A stretch of 64,000 bases of DNA, taken from Mesorhizobium loti. GTDB taxonomy: Bacteria; Pseudomonadota; Alphaproteobacteria; Rhizobiales; Rhizobiaceae. The notes below the pieces were generated by a model. It saw nothing but the letters and a program-made list of their open reading frames with translations. It had not been told where the DNA came from and ran no database searches. Positions 15,957-26,573 of the stretch are shown here, piece after piece (position 1 is the stretch's first letter; every line of letters begins with the position of its first letter). The DNA lies in contig AP017605.1 in NCBI GenBank assembly GCA_002356515.1, positions 5,751,020 to 5,815,019 on the forward strand. Reading direction: 5' to 3'. The position numbers and the translations under genes were made by a program.

Positions 15957-16939
15957 CCACCGAGCTCGAGATCCTGCGACGCTGGGAGGCGGAGCAGCAG
16001 TACTACGATGCCTGGGGTAGGTTCGTCATCCACGCGGTCATCGAGGGGCTCTCGACCCAAGTGGAGGCGCCGGACCTGTTCTTGCGCCTTCCGGTTAAGC
16101 AAAGGCTGAAGGAGAGCAAGTCGCTCATCCAAAAGGCACTCTATCGCGGCAAGGGCTACGCAAGCCCGTATGACGACATGGAGGACAAGGTGGGCATCCG
16201 CTTCGTCGTGCTCACATCCGACGAAATACCCGTTGTCGAGAAGGCGATCGCCGAATTCGGCGACAAGTACTGGTTCTGGGAAAAAGCCCGGGACTTCGCC
16301 GAGGAGCGAGCCCGAAAGCCTTGGGAGTTCGGATACCAGTCGGTCCACTACGTGGTTCGGGCAAAGGCAGGGGTCGTATTCGAAGGCGTCCCTATACCGC
16401 TGGACATTCCGTGCGAGATCCAGGTCCGCACGCTGCTGCAGCATGCCTTCAGCGAAGTCACCCACGACACAATCTACAAGCCGAGCGTCAAATCGACGCC
16501 TGAGATGATGCGGGCTGCGGCAAAGGCGATGGCGTTGATCGAAGCGACTGACGACTACTTCCGCCAAGTCGGCAACCTCATCGACGCATCGGTCAAGAGC
16601 GTCAAGGCTCTGATCGACGCCTTGTCCGTGTACTACCGAGACAAGATCGGTGTGGACGCGACTGTCACCACTCTCGACGGTGAGTTGATCGACGCGTACC
16701 TCCCACTGGCCGGCGAGAGCTCAATTGAAGACATCCTCCTTTGGCTGAACACCAAGGATTTCATCATGGAGCGCATCAAGGGCCGGCGAGAGGCCCAGAC
16801 CCTGTTCGCCTTGCCCTCGATTTTGTTGCTCTACTTCGTGGTGGGCAATTTTCCGAGCATCGCCACCTCGCCAGGTTTACTGACCGATGAGGAACTCGGG
16901 CCGATATACTCCGACCTTGGCTTGGCCCTTCCGCAGTAG
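15953..16939 (+). CDS. RelA/SpoT-domain nucleotide pyrophosphokinase
   Basis: A 328-aa protein with the synthetase fold of RelA/SpoT (PF04607), which moves pyrophosphate from ATP to GDP/GTP or, in toxic small alarmone synthetases, to other nucleotides or tRNA. Visible conserved elements: RLKESKSLIQKALYRGKGY (Arg51, Lys53, Ser55), EDKVGIRFVV (Asp78, Gly81, Arg83), YQSVHYVVR (Tyr128, His132) and EIQVRTLLQHAFSEVTHDTI with following YK (Glu155, Arg159, His164, Glu168, His171, Lys176). The catalytic set appears intact. There is no HD hydrolase, TGS or ACT domain. The carboxy half (about 180-328) is unassigned. Coupled by ATGA to the NdpA-like gene. Confidence 0.85.
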   Translation: MTTELEILRRWEAEQQYYDAWGRFVIHAVIEGLSTQVEAPDLFLRLPVKQRLKESKSLIQKALYRGKGYASPYDDMEDKVGIRFVVLTSDEIPVVEKAIAEFGDKYWFWEKARDFAEERARKPWEFGYQSVHYVVRAKAGVVFEGVPIPLDIPCEIQVRTLLQHAFSEVTHDTIYKPSVKSTPEMMRAAAKAMALIEATDDYFRQVGNLIDASVKSVKALIDALSVYYRDKIGVDATVTTLDGELIDAYLPLAGESSIEDILLWLNTKDFIMERIKGRREAQTLFALPSILLLYFVVGNFPSIATSPGLLTDEELGPIYSDLGLALPQ

Positions 16940-17446
16940 GCCACAAAGCAGTCCAAGGCGTCGACGCTCAAGTCAAGAGAGGTTGGCCTTGAGAAAAAAT
17001 CGTCGCTCAGAACGGAACCTGCGCTGGAGCACCGGCTGATCAGTCGCCCATTTCCCGCTGAGAGACGCTCACCGAAGAGTTGTGTCGACAGAAGTTCGCC
17101 AAGCGTGACGTTGACGGGCGGCCACTATCTTGGTTCTCGAATTTGACGGCGAGTAACCACAATGAGGTCGCCTCCAGAACGGCTGCTTATCGCTAATCCT
17201 AGCCGAAGCCCGCCAGGCTGGTAACGGCCCTAAACCAGCCACGTTCGTCACGGGTTAATCGACCCTTCTTGTGGGACGACGAGACACCGCAGAGGGAATA
17301 CTAGTCCTCCTCCTGGTCCTTAGGTTCGCCGGACCACAGGAGAGAATACGAAGGAAATGTGTGGCCAACTTATTGATTTCCTGTGGAAAACGATGACCCT
17401 CCGGCATGCAACATTGGTCGCCCAGTTTCGGTGTTTTCGACGGGGT
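16940..17446. other. Gap without a recognisable gene
   Basis: 507 bp between the RelA/SpoT gene and the integrase stop. No open frame here resembles a known protein and I see no strong hairpin or repeat. It may contain the integrase 3' untranslated region. Confidence 0.4.
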
Positions 17447-18757
17447 TCAGTGTGATTTTCGGAGGTTGGAGGTTCGTCTCGTCGTTTGGCGAACCGTCGC
17501 TGTTGGCTTCCAAACTAGACCCTCGCGAGGATGTATGGACAGCAGGCTTGCCTCGTGTCCCTCGATTGAGATCACCCGCGAGTTTTTGCTCTCGAGTTCA
17601 TCCAGATAATCGGCCCACCATCGCATCATTCTGACGCGCTCTTCCCAGTGCTCTGCCCGGGCGTAGGCGCGCCGAACGTCGTTGTTCTCAATGTGGGCCA
17701 GCTGCCGCTCTACGGCGTCCGGGTGCCACTTGCCGCATTCGTTTAGCAGAGTTGATGCCGTTGCTCGAAAACCGTGCGCGGTAGCTTCTTCCTTGCGGTA
17801 GCCCATACGGCGCAGGGCGGCGTTGAGCGTGTTGTCAGAAATCGGGCGCGAACCCGATCGAACACTAGGAAACAACAGCGATCCACCACCAGAGATTTCT
17901 CTAAGTGAGGTCAGGACGCTGACGGCCTGCGTGGAAAGAGGTACGCGGTGCGGCCGTCGCATCTTCATGCGTCCTTCAGGGATGCTCCACACCGAGCTTT
18001 CGAAATCGAACTCGTCCCATCCGGCCGCGCGCAGCTCGCCGGGGCGGGGAAATAGCAGGGCCATCAGCTTCAGAGCGGCTCGGGTTGTAGGCTGTCCGTC
18101 AAATGCATTAATCGCCCTCAGCAAGCCTCCCAAGGCCTTAGGATCGGTAACCGCGGCACGGGGCGTGACCGTCGGACCGACGAGTGCGCCCCTCAGGGCG
18201 ATCGTCGGATCTACATCGGCGCGTGCGGTTGCGATTGCATATCGAAACACGCTGCCGATGGTGGAGCGCATTCGCCTGGCCGACTCGTATCGACCACGAA
18301 CCTCCACGCTGCGGAGAGCGGCAAGAATTGTAGCCGGATCGATCTCCCGAACGCTTTTGTCCCCAAACGTTGGATAGGCAAAGTCGAGCAGCCATTTGAC
18401 CTTGGTGATGGTCCGGTCGGCACGTCCCTCCTTCTTCAGCTTGTCGACATAGTCCTCCGCGATTGAGCGAAAGGTGTCCTCCGCCGAAGCCTTTTGCGAC
18501 TTACGCTCCTGTGCGGGGTCGATGCCACGTAGGAGGAGACGTTTGGCGGTATCGCGCGCCTCGCGTGCCTCAGCGAGGGAGATGAGGGGATAGCTGCCCA
18601 ACGCCAGAAGCTTCTGCTTGCCGCCAAAACGATAGGCGAGGCGCCATAGGCGAGATCCGGTAGGCTGCACCCAAAGCTGGAGCCCGCCACCGTCAGACAA
18701 TTTCACGAGCTTGGAAGCGGGTCGGGCATTACGGCATTTTACGTCGGAAAGAGCCAT
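17447..18757 (-). CDS. P4-family tyrosine-recombinase integrase
   Basis: Site-specific recombinase (436 aa) that inserts islands at tRNA genes. The amino-terminal DUF4102 domain starts MALSDVKCRNARPASK, a SAM-like core follows, then the catalytic domain with Arg in RPGELR, HGFR, and HIENNDVRRAYARAEHW with the nucleophilic Tyr. ATG 18757 is preferred over ATG 18772 because GGAGGT lies seven bases before it. It is transcribed away from tRNA-Phe, 212 bp from its 3' end, the classic arrangement for an element in a tRNA 3' end. A diverged broken copy lies at 10855-11353. Confidence 0.93.
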   Translation of the reverse strand: MALSDVKCRNARPASKLVKLSDGGGLQLWVQPTGSRLWRLAYRFGGKQKLLALGSYPLISLAEAREARDTAKRLLLRGIDPAQERKSQKASAEDTFRSIAEDYVDKLKKEGRADRTITKVKWLLDFAYPTFGDKSVREIDPATILAALRSVEVRGRYESARRMRSTIGSVFRYAIATARADVDPTIALRGALVGPTVTPRAAVTDPKALGGLLRAINAFDGQPTTRAALKLMALLFPRPGELRAAGWDEFDFESSVWSIPEGRMKMRRPHRVPLSTQAVSVLTSLREISGGGSLLFPSVRSGSRPISDNTLNAALRRMGYRKEEATAHGFRATASTLLNECGKWHPDAVERQLAHIENNDVRRAYARAEHWEERVRMMRWWADYLDELESKNSRVISIEGHEASLLSIHPREGLVWKPTATVRQTTRRTSNLRKSH

Positions 18758-18968
18758 TTTCGGGACCTCCATTTGGCTTCATCGATACCATCAGGATCTC
18801 CAATACCAGCGAAAATACCAGCCCCCCGCCTCGTTGGACCAACTGCGCCGAAATTCCACGAAACCCGACCACCCCGCTTTGGGAACCGAAATCAGTAAGT
18901 ATTTCAGCTAGTTGCCGAGACAGAAGCGTAGAGCCTTCGGCGAAAGAGACTGTCGGGAGAAGAGGGGA

Positions 18969-19044
<76 letters not shown>

Positions 19045-19116
19045 CTGTTCCGGCAAACGAAAACGCGTAAACCGGATTTCATCAAGGCGCCGTGGGCGCC
19101 CCTTGAAAGCGCGTGG

Positions 19117-19144
19117 GTTATAGCACGGGAATTTAGCCTGTCCA
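19117..19144 (-). promoter_or_regulatory. Promoter of tRNA-Phe
   Basis: On the minus strand TGGACA (19144-19139) and TATAAC (19122-19117) are 16 bp apart and would start transcription about 65 nt before the tRNA. Nothing else is evident in the gap 19045-19360. Confidence 0.5.
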
Positions 19145-19360
19145 GCGCCCAGCTGTCGATTTCCGGCAGGAAAAGCGAGGCTGTGGAAAGGCCGGCTTTG
19201 TCAGGCGCTTTCATTGCCGGAATGGCGCCCGCAAGCTGGTCCTTTGGTCTCCAGCGTCTTTATCCACGCCACCAAGGCGCGCGGAAATTGGCGCAATCCG
19301 TTCTTAGCCGACGATCGAGATGCCGCAGTGCCAAAAGGCAAGGGCAACGGCCTGTGGCCT

Positions 19361-20236
19361 CTACCTGGCGCCTCCGGCCACACCCTTGCGAAAATCAGAC
19401 GGCGTCATGCCGGCCAGCTTACGGAACGACTTGTTGAAGGCGCTGAGCGAGCCGAAACCGGAATCCATGGCGACGCGCAGCACATTGGCGTCCTGATGCA
19501 TAAGCAGCGCCTGCGCGTAGCTCAGTCGCAACAGGTTGACATATTCATTGAGCGTCATGCCGGTCGATTTCTTGAACAGGCTCATGGCGTATTTGGGATG
19601 GATATCGGCGGCGGCCGCGATGTTCATGCAATCGATGTCGTAGAGGAAATTCTCGGCGATGAAATCGCACATGCGCCCGACATTGCGCGACGATTGCTGG
19701 TCGAAGGCACTGCCGGCTTCCTGTCCGGCCGCCGTTTCGGGCACCAGCCGGTAAGGCTCGAACCGCACCCGCTCCAGCCGCAGCAGAAGCTCGTTGACGG
19801 CGTGCTCGGCCTTGGCCGGATCGCCCGAGCGGGCGTAGCGGTTCCAGCGGGCGAAATTATCGTTGTCGGATTGATCGGTGGCGGCGGTCACCAGCGTCGC
19901 GCCCGTCATCAGCCGGTGGCGCACATCCGCCGGCAGATGCAGCCGGAAGAAATGCACCAGGGGCAGATGCGCGCCGGCATAGATGGCGTCGTCGCTGAGA
20001 TCGTCCATCTGGTGCGGCAGACCGCCCCAGAAGAAGCACATCTCGCCGGCCGAAAGCGAGATTTCGTGCTCGTTCATGCGGTAGTGCACGCTGCCGCGCA
20101 CGATGAAATTCACCTCCACCTGGGCATGCCAATGCGGCTTCAGCATCACCAGCGGAGCGGTGTGAAACATCTGCAGGAGCAGCGGGAGGCCTTCGACGCT
20201 GCTGGCGCCCGGCTGGTAAAACGGCCGTTCGGGCAT
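19361..20236 (-). CDS. AraC-family transcriptional regulator of the first sugar cluster
   Basis: A 291-aa regulator with an amino-terminal cupin-like effector domain (PHWHAQVEVNFIVRGSVHY) and a carboxy-terminal double helix-turn-helix: IAAAADIHPKYAMSLFKKST, then VAMDSGFGSLSAFNKSFRKL followed by AGMTPSDFR. ATG 20236 follows GGCGGAAAG; an upstream ATG at 20293 lacks a ribosome site. It is divergent from the sugar-binding protein gene 104 bp away, so it probably senses the sugar and activates that operon (inference). Confidence 0.88.
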   Translation of the reverse strand: MPERPFYQPGASSVEGLPLLLQMFHTAPLVMLKPHWHAQVEVNFIVRGSVHYRMNEHEISLSAGEMCFFWGGLPHQMDDLSDDAIYAGAHLPLVHFFRLHLPADVRHRLMTGATLVTAATDQSDNDNFARWNRYARSGDPAKAEHAVNELLLRLERVRFEPYRLVPETAAGQEAGSAFDQQSSRNVGRMCDFIAENFLYDIDCMNIAAAADIHPKYAMSLFKKSTGMTLNEYVNLLRLSYAQALLMHQDANVLRVAMDSGFGSLSAFNKSFRKLAGMTPSDFRKGVAGGAR

Positions 20237-20340
20237 CTTACTTTCCGCCAATTTCGTATTCCCTTTGTCGGCGACAAGCCTTCCGCGCTGCATAGTCTAG
20301 CCACGCTCGCAGAGAGAGCAAATGAAATGGGAGGATTTCA

Positions 20341-21612
20341 ATGCGCATCACACTGACCTGCGCCGCGCTCGCGCTTGCCCTGGGCTCAGCCCCGGCCTTT
20401 GCGCAGTCCGGCGAAATCACCATCTGGAGCTGGAATGTCGCCGCTTCGTCGCTGAAGGCAACGGTGGCCGGCTTCAACAAGCTGCATCCCGACATCAAGG
20501 TCACCGTCCAGGATCTCGGCAACCAGCCGACCTACGACAAGTCGATCGCCGGATGTGCCGCCGGCGGCGTCGGCCTGCCCGACATCGTCACCATCGAGAA
20601 TGGCGAGGCGGAGAATTACTGGAGCCAGTTCCCCGACTGCTTCGTCGACCTGCACACGTTGGGCTACACGGCGGAAGACCAGAAGAAATTCCCCGATTTC
20701 AAACGCACCGAGCTCGAGGTCGGCGACAAGGCCTATGCCATGCCGTGGGATTCCGGCCCGGTCGCCGCCTTCTATCGCCGCGACTTCTACGAGAAGGCCG
20801 GTGTCGACCCGGCGTCGATCAAGACCTGGGACGATTTCATCGCCGCCGGCAAGAAGATCCAGGCCGCCAATCCGGGCGTCTCGATGACCAACGCGGATTT
20901 CAACGGCGACAGCGAATTCTTCCGCATGATCTCCAACGAACAGGGCTGCGCCTATTTCTCCGAGGACGGCCAGTCGATCACGGTCAACCAGCCCAAATGC
21001 GTCGACGCCATGATCAAGGTCAAGGAGATGAAGGACGCCGGCATCGTCTCGTCCGCCGACTGGGGCACCAAGATCACCAACAACACGGCCGGCACTGTCG
21101 CCACCCAAATCTATGGCGGCTGGTATGAAGGCACCATCCGCACCGAATCGGCCGGTGAAAACGGCAAATGGGGCGTCTATCTGATGCCGAGCCTCACCGC
21201 TGACGGCCCGCGTGCTGCCAATCTCGGCGGGTCGTCGCTGGCCATCACTTCGGCCTCGAAGAACAAGGAAGCGGCCTACGAGTACCTGAAATATACGCTC
21301 GGAACCAATGAAGGCCAGATCACCATGCTGAAGGAGTTTGGCCTCGTCCCCTCGCTGGTCTCGGCGCTGAACGATCCCTACGTGAGCCAAGGCCTGCCCT
21401 ATTGGGGTGGCCAGGCGGTGTGGAAGGATATTCTGGGCACCTTGCCCAAGGTCGTCCCCAGCCGCGGCACGCAGTTCCAGAGCGACGCCGAAATCATCGT
21501 TCGCGCTGTGCAGACCAAATATCTGGGCGGCGGCTATCCCGATGCCAAGGCAGCGCTCGACGACGCCGCAAAACAGATCGCCGCGGCGACCGGATTGCCC
21601 GTCAAATCATAA
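20341..21612 (+). CDS. Sugar ABC transporter substrate-binding protein (CUT1 type)
   Basis: Periplasmic binding protein of 423 aa. A Sec signal peptide (MRITLTCAALALALGSAPAF) is probably cleaved after AFA before QSGEITIWSW. The ITIWSWN start, the DIVTIENGEAENYW segment and FNKLHPDIKVTV are typical of family 1 sugar-binding proteins (PF13416/PF01547). ATG 20341 follows GGGAGG. First gene of an operon with two permeases, an ATPase and a fused oxidoreductase. The substrate cannot be told from sequence. Confidence 0.93.
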   Translation: MRITLTCAALALALGSAPAFAQSGEITIWSWNVAASSLKATVAGFNKLHPDIKVTVQDLGNQPTYDKSIAGCAAGGVGLPDIVTIENGEAENYWSQFPDCFVDLHTLGYTAEDQKKFPDFKRTELEVGDKAYAMPWDSGPVAAFYRRDFYEKAGVDPASIKTWDDFIAAGKKIQAANPGVSMTNADFNGDSEFFRMISNEQGCAYFSEDGQSITVNQPKCVDAMIKVKEMKDAGIVSSADWGTKITNNTAGTVATQIYGGWYEGTIRTESAGENGKWGVYLMPSLTADGPRAANLGGSSLAITSASKNKEAAYEYLKYTLGTNEGQITMLKEFGLVPSLVSALNDPYVSQGLPYWGGQAVWKDILGTLPKVVPSRGTQFQSDAEIIVRAVQTKYLGGGYPDAKAALDDAAKQIAAATGLPVKS

Positions 21613-21625
21613 CCTCCCAGGGACG

Positions 21626-21656
21626 GGGTCCGGGACGGCTCGTGCCGCCCGGACCC
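21626..21656 (+). terminator. Intercistronic hairpin after the sugar-binding protein gene
   Basis: Stem GGGTCCGGG / CCCGGACCC continues after a bulged A into CGGC / GCCG with loop TCGT, 13 bp in all. It lies 14 nt after the stop codon and 51 bp before the first permease. Such structures usually protect the abundant binding-protein message and lower expression of downstream genes. Confidence 0.6.
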
Positions 21657-21706
21657 TGCGCCTGCGAGCTTGTCTGAAACATCGGATATGAAGGAGGAGG
21701 AGGAAG

Positions 21707-22567
21707 ATGCGCAACCGCAACGCCACGGCCTATCGTTTCCTCGCCCCCTATCTGCTGATCTTTTCCGTCTTCTGGGTGTGGCCGATCATCTCTTCGTTCA
21801 TAATCTCGTTCCAGGCGACACGCACCGTGCCCTGGCGCTTCGCGCCCGGCTTCAACTGGGGCCGGCTGATCGGCGATCCGGCCTTTTTCAATGCGCTGAA
21901 GAACACGCTGCTCATCCTGGTCATCCAGGTGCCGGTGATGATCGCGCTCGCCATGGTGATGGCGGTGCTTTTGAATTCGCCGCTGCTGAAGGCGAGGGGT
22001 CTCTACCGCTTCGCCTTCTTCGCTCCGGTGGTGGTCGGCGAGGTCGCCTATTCGGCGGTGTTCCGGCTGATGTTCAGCCTCGATTTCGGCATCGTCAACA
22101 AGCTCCTGAACAGCGTCGGGCTGCCCAAGATCGACTGGTTCTCCAATGTCACGCCGGCCATGGCGCTGATCATGATCGCGGTCACCTGGCGCTGGGCCGG
22201 CTACAACGCCATCATCCTTCTGGCCGGCATGCAGTCCATCCCCGAGGATGTCTACGAGGCGGCGACGCTCGACCGCGTCAGCAAGCTCAAGCAGTTCTTC
22301 TACATCACTCTGCCGCTGTTGAAGCCGGTTATCGTCTTCTGCCTGGTGCTGTCGATCATCGGCACCATGCAGCTGTTCACCGAGCCCTTCCTGATCACCG
22401 AGCGCGGCGGGCCGGGTGGCGGCACCGAGACACTCGGCCTGCTGCTCTATCGCCAGGGGTTCCGGTCGCTCAATTTCGGCTATGCCTCTGCCGTTGCCTA
22501 CACCATGGCGGCGCTGGCGATCGCGATCACGCTGGTGGAGCTGTGGCTGACGAGGGAAAAGCAATGA
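21707..22567 (+). CDS. Sugar ABC transporter permease 1 (MalF-like)
   Basis: Inner-membrane permease of 286 aa with six predicted spans. The EAA-type loop near residue 190 reads [20 protein letters not shown], contacting the ATPase. The [20 protein letters not shown] stretch near the end is typical of CUT1 MalF-like permeases. ATG 21707 follows GGAGGAGGAAG. It overlaps the second permease by ATGA. Confidence 0.93.
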   Translation: MRNRNATAYRFLAPYLLIFSVFWVWPIISSFIISFQATRTVPWRFAPGFNWGRLIGDPAFFNALKNTLLILVIQVPVMIALAMVMAVLLNSPLLKARGLYRFAFFAPVVVGEVAYSAVFRLMFSLDFGIVNKLLNSVGLPKIDWFSNVTPAMALIMIAVTWRWAGYNAIILLAGMQSIPEDVYEAATLDRVSKLKQFFYITLPLLKPVIVFCLVLSIIGTMQLFTEPFLITERGGPGGGTETLGLLLYRQGFRSLNFGYASAVAYTMAALAIAITLVELWLTREKQ

Positions 22568-23400
22568 GTTCGCTCTCTTCCGCCCGCCTGCGGCGCAGCA
22601 TCGCATTGCATCTTTTCCTCACCCCGCTGGCACTGATCTGGCTGTTTCCGCTGTGGATGATGGTGGTGTTCTCGACGATGCCCGACAACGGCATTTTCAG
22701 CCCCGGTATCGAGCTCCTGCCGCACGGCAATTTCGTCGACAATTTCAACAATCTGCAGCGCGACACCAACTTCGTCGGCGCCATCGGCATCTCCGTCTCG
22801 GTGGCGGTGACCTACACCATCCTGTCGGTGCTGTTGACGTCGATGGCCGGCTGGGCGCTGGCCCGCTACCAGTTCTTCGGCAAGGGGGTGGTCGTCGGCA
22901 TCATCTTCGGCACCATCACGCTGCCCTATGCGGTGGTGCTGATCCCGCAATTCATCATGGTGGCGCGCGACTTCCAGCTCGCCAACACCTGGGTGGCGCT
23001 GATCGTGCCGCCGCTGTTCAATTCGCTCGGCGTGCTGTTCATGCGCCAGAGTTTTTCGATGATGCCGGACGATCTGTTCGATGCCGCCCGCGTCGAAGGC
23101 GTGAAGGAATGGCGCATCTTCCTCTTCGTCGCGCTGCCGCTGGCGCGGCCGATGCTGGCCGCGCTCGCCATCATCCTGTTCCTGGCTTCCTGGAACAATT
23201 ACCTCTGGCCGCTTTTGATCAACAGCCAGCCTGGTTCGATGACGGCGCCGGTGGCGCTCGGCACGCTGATCGGGCTCACCAAAGTGTCGTGGGGCGGCAT
23301 CATGGCGGGCGCGGTCATGCTGACCGTGCCGATGCTCATCGTCTTCGTGCTCCTGCAGCGCCATTTCATCGCCGGCATCGCCGCCGGCGCAGTCAAGTAA
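22564..23400 (+). CDS. Sugar ABC transporter permease 2 (MalG-like)
   Basis: Partner inner-membrane permease (278 aa, six spans). The EAA loop reads [20 protein letters not shown], followed by [13 protein letters not shown], typical of MalG-like CUT1 subunits. The ATG at 22564 is inside the previous gene's stop (ATGA), so the two are coupled. The ATPase gene follows after 8 bp. Confidence 0.93.
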   Translation: MSSLSSARLRRSIALHLFLTPLALIWLFPLWMMVVFSTMPDNGIFSPGIELLPHGNFVDNFNNLQRDTNFVGAIGISVSVAVTYTILSVLLTSMAGWALARYQFFGKGVVVGIIFGTITLPYAVVLIPQFIMVARDFQLANTWVALIVPPLFNSLGVLFMRQSFSMMPDDLFDAARVEGVKEWRIFLFVALPLARPMLAALAIILFLASWNNYLWPLLINSQPGSMTAPVALGTLIGLTKVSWGGIMAGAVMLTVPMLIVFVLLQRHFIAGIAAGAVK

Positions 23401-23408
23401 GAGGCAGC

Positions 23409-24488
<1,080 letters not shown>

Positions 24489-24523
24489 CCGGCCGCCCCT
24501 TCCAGCTTTCAAGGAGAATGACA

Positions 24524-26551
24524 ATGACCGTAACCACGCCCATTCGCTGGGGCATTCTCGGCCCGGGCAGCATCGCCCAGGCCTTCGCCGGCGGCGTGGC
24601 CGCTTCGCGCACCGGAAGACTGGTCGCCATCGGCGCGCGCAATCCCGGCAAGCCGGGCCTCGCCGAGAATTTTCCCGGCGCCCGCATCGTCGACGGGTAT
24701 GAAGCGCTGCTCGCCGATCCCGACATCGATGCCGTCTACATTGCGGTTCCGCATCCCGGCCACGCGCAATGGGCGATCCGGGCGGCGGAAGCGGGCAAGC
24801 ACGTGCTGTGCGAAAAGCCGCTGGCGCTGACCGCCTTCGAGGCCGACGCCATGATCCATGCCGCGCGCAAGGCCGGCACCTTTCTCGGCGAAGCCTTCAT
24901 GTACCGGCTGCATCCGCAGACACTGAAGCTGGTGGAACTGATCACGTCCGATATCATCGGCGAGATCAGGATGATCAAGTCGAGCTTCGGCTTCGCCATG
25001 CCGCGCTTCATGCCGGAGCACCGGCTCTATGCCAACGAAGCTGCCGGCGGCGGCATTCTCGACGTCGGCGGCTATACCGTCTCGATGGCGCGGCTGATTG
25101 CCGGGGCGGCGGCAGGCCTCCCCTTTGCCGAGCCGGACAAGGTGGTTGGCACGGCCCATCTTGGCCAGTCCGGCGTCGATGAATGGGCTTCGGCGCTGCT
25201 GCACTTTCCCGGCGGCATCCTCGCCGAGGTCTCCTGCAGCATCTCGCTCAACCAGGACAATGTGCTGCGCATCCTCGGCACCAAGGGCCGTATCGAAGTG
25301 CCGGACTTCTGGTTCGCCGGGGGAAATCGCGATGTCGGCCTCGGCCGGATCGACGTGATCGGCGCCGACGGCGCGCGCCAGACGATCAGCGTCGACGAAA
25401 AGCGCCATCTCTATTCCTTCGAGGTCGACGGCGCCGGCGAGGCCATCCTCGCCGGGCGGCAGGAATTTGCTTGGCCGGGCATGGACTGGGCCGACAGTCT
25501 CGGCACCTTGCGCGTGCTCGACAGATGGCGCGCTGCGGTCGGACTGGAATATGAGATCGAAAAGGCCCCGCTGCGCACCAGCACCATATCCGGCCGGCCT
25601 CTGCGATCCGGCGGCACGGCGATCGGCAAGCGCGCCATTCCGGGCCTGGCGAAGCCGGCATCGGTGGTGGCGCTCGGCTTCGAGGATTTCCGCACATTCT
25701 CCTCGGGTTCGATCCTGCTCGATGCCTTCTTCGAGGCTGGCGGCAATCTGTTCGACACCGGTTTTGTCTACGGCGCCGGCTACACCGAAAAGCTGCTTGG
25801 CGAATGGCTGAAAAACCGTGGCGTGCGCGAGCAGTCGGTGATCATTGCCAAGGGCGCGCATTCGCCGCTCTGCTATCCCGACGTGATCGGCAAGCAGCTT
25901 GCCCAGTCGCTCGACCGCCTGCAGACCGACCATGTCGACATCTATTTCATGCACCGCGACAATCCGGACGTGCCGGTCGGCGAATTCGTCGATGCGATGG
26001 ATCAAGAGGCTAAAGCAGGCCGCATCCGTGGCCCGTTCGGCGGCTCGAACTGGACGATGCAGCGCATGGACGAGGCGATTGCCTATGCCGAGAAGAACGG
26101 CAAGCAGAAGCCCGGCGCACTCTCCAACAATTTTTCGCTGGCCGAAATGCTGGAGCCGATCTGGGCGGGTTGCGTCACCTCGTCCACTGATGACTGGAAG
26201 GCCTGGCTGACATCCAGGCAGATGCCGAATTTCGCCTGGTCGAGCCAGGGACGCGGCTTCTTCACCGAGCGCGCCGGGCGCGACAGGCACGACAGCGAGG
26301 AACTGGTGCGGGTCTGGTATTCGGAGCGCAATTTCGGCCGTCGCGACCGCGCCATCGAGCTCGCCGCCAGGCTGCATAAAAGCCCGATCCAGATCGCTCT
26401 GGCCTATGTGCTCAACCAGCCCTTCCCGTCGGTTCCGCTGATCGGGCCGCGCACGCTGGGTGAGCTGGAAGACAGCCTGCGGGCGCTCGACATCGCGCTT
26501 TCGCCTGCCGATCTCGAGTGGCTGGACGGCGGCAGCCTGCACGCGGCCTGA
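24524..26551 (+). CDS. Fusion of Gfo/Idh/MocA dehydrogenase and aldo/keto reductase
   Basis: A 675-aa protein with two complete oxidoreductase modules. Residues 1 to about 345 are a Gfo/Idh/MocA enzyme with Rossmann motif GILGPGSIAQAFAGG and CEKPLAL. Residues from about 365 are an aldo/keto reductase with the catalytic tetrad visible: Asp and Tyr in FDTGFVYG, Lys in IIAKGAH, His in YFMHRDNPDV. ATG 24524 is seven bases after AAGGAG; an ATG at 24518 is too close. Most members of each family are separate proteins. Last gene of the sugar operon, so it probably oxidises and reduces the imported sugar or a keto-intermediate in sequence (inference). Confidence 0.9.
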   Translation: MTVTTPIRWGILGPGSIAQAFAGGVAASRTGRLVAIGARNPGKPGLAENFPGARIVDGYEALLADPDIDAVYIAVPHPGHAQWAIRAAEAGKHVLCEKPLALTAFEADAMIHAARKAGTFLGEAFMYRLHPQTLKLVELITSDIIGEIRMIKSSFGFAMPRFMPEHRLYANEAAGGGILDVGGYTVSMARLIAGAAAGLPFAEPDKVVGTAHLGQSGVDEWASALLHFPGGILAEVSCSISLNQDNVLRILGTKGRIEVPDFWFAGGNRDVGLGRIDVIGADGARQTISVDEKRHLYSFEVDGAGEAILAGRQEFAWPGMDWADSLGTLRVLDRWRAAVGLEYEIEKAPLRTSTISGRPLRSGGTAIGKRAIPGLAKPASVVALGFEDFRTFSSGSILLDAFFEAGGNLFDTGFVYGAGYTEKLLGEWLKNRGVREQSVIIAKGAHSPLCYPDVIGKQLAQSLDRLQTDHVDIYFMHRDNPDVPVGEFVDAMDQEAKAGRIRGPFGGSNWTMQRMDEAIAYAEKNGKQKPGALSNNFSLAEMLEPIWAGCVTSSTDDWKAWLTSRQMPNFAWSSQGRGFFTERAGRDRHDSEELVRVWYSERNFGRRDRAIELAARLHKSPIQIALAYVLNQPFPSVPLIGPRTLGELEDSLRALDIALSPADLEWLDGGSLHAA

Positions 26552-26573
26552 TAGAACAGGCCGCAAAGCGGCG

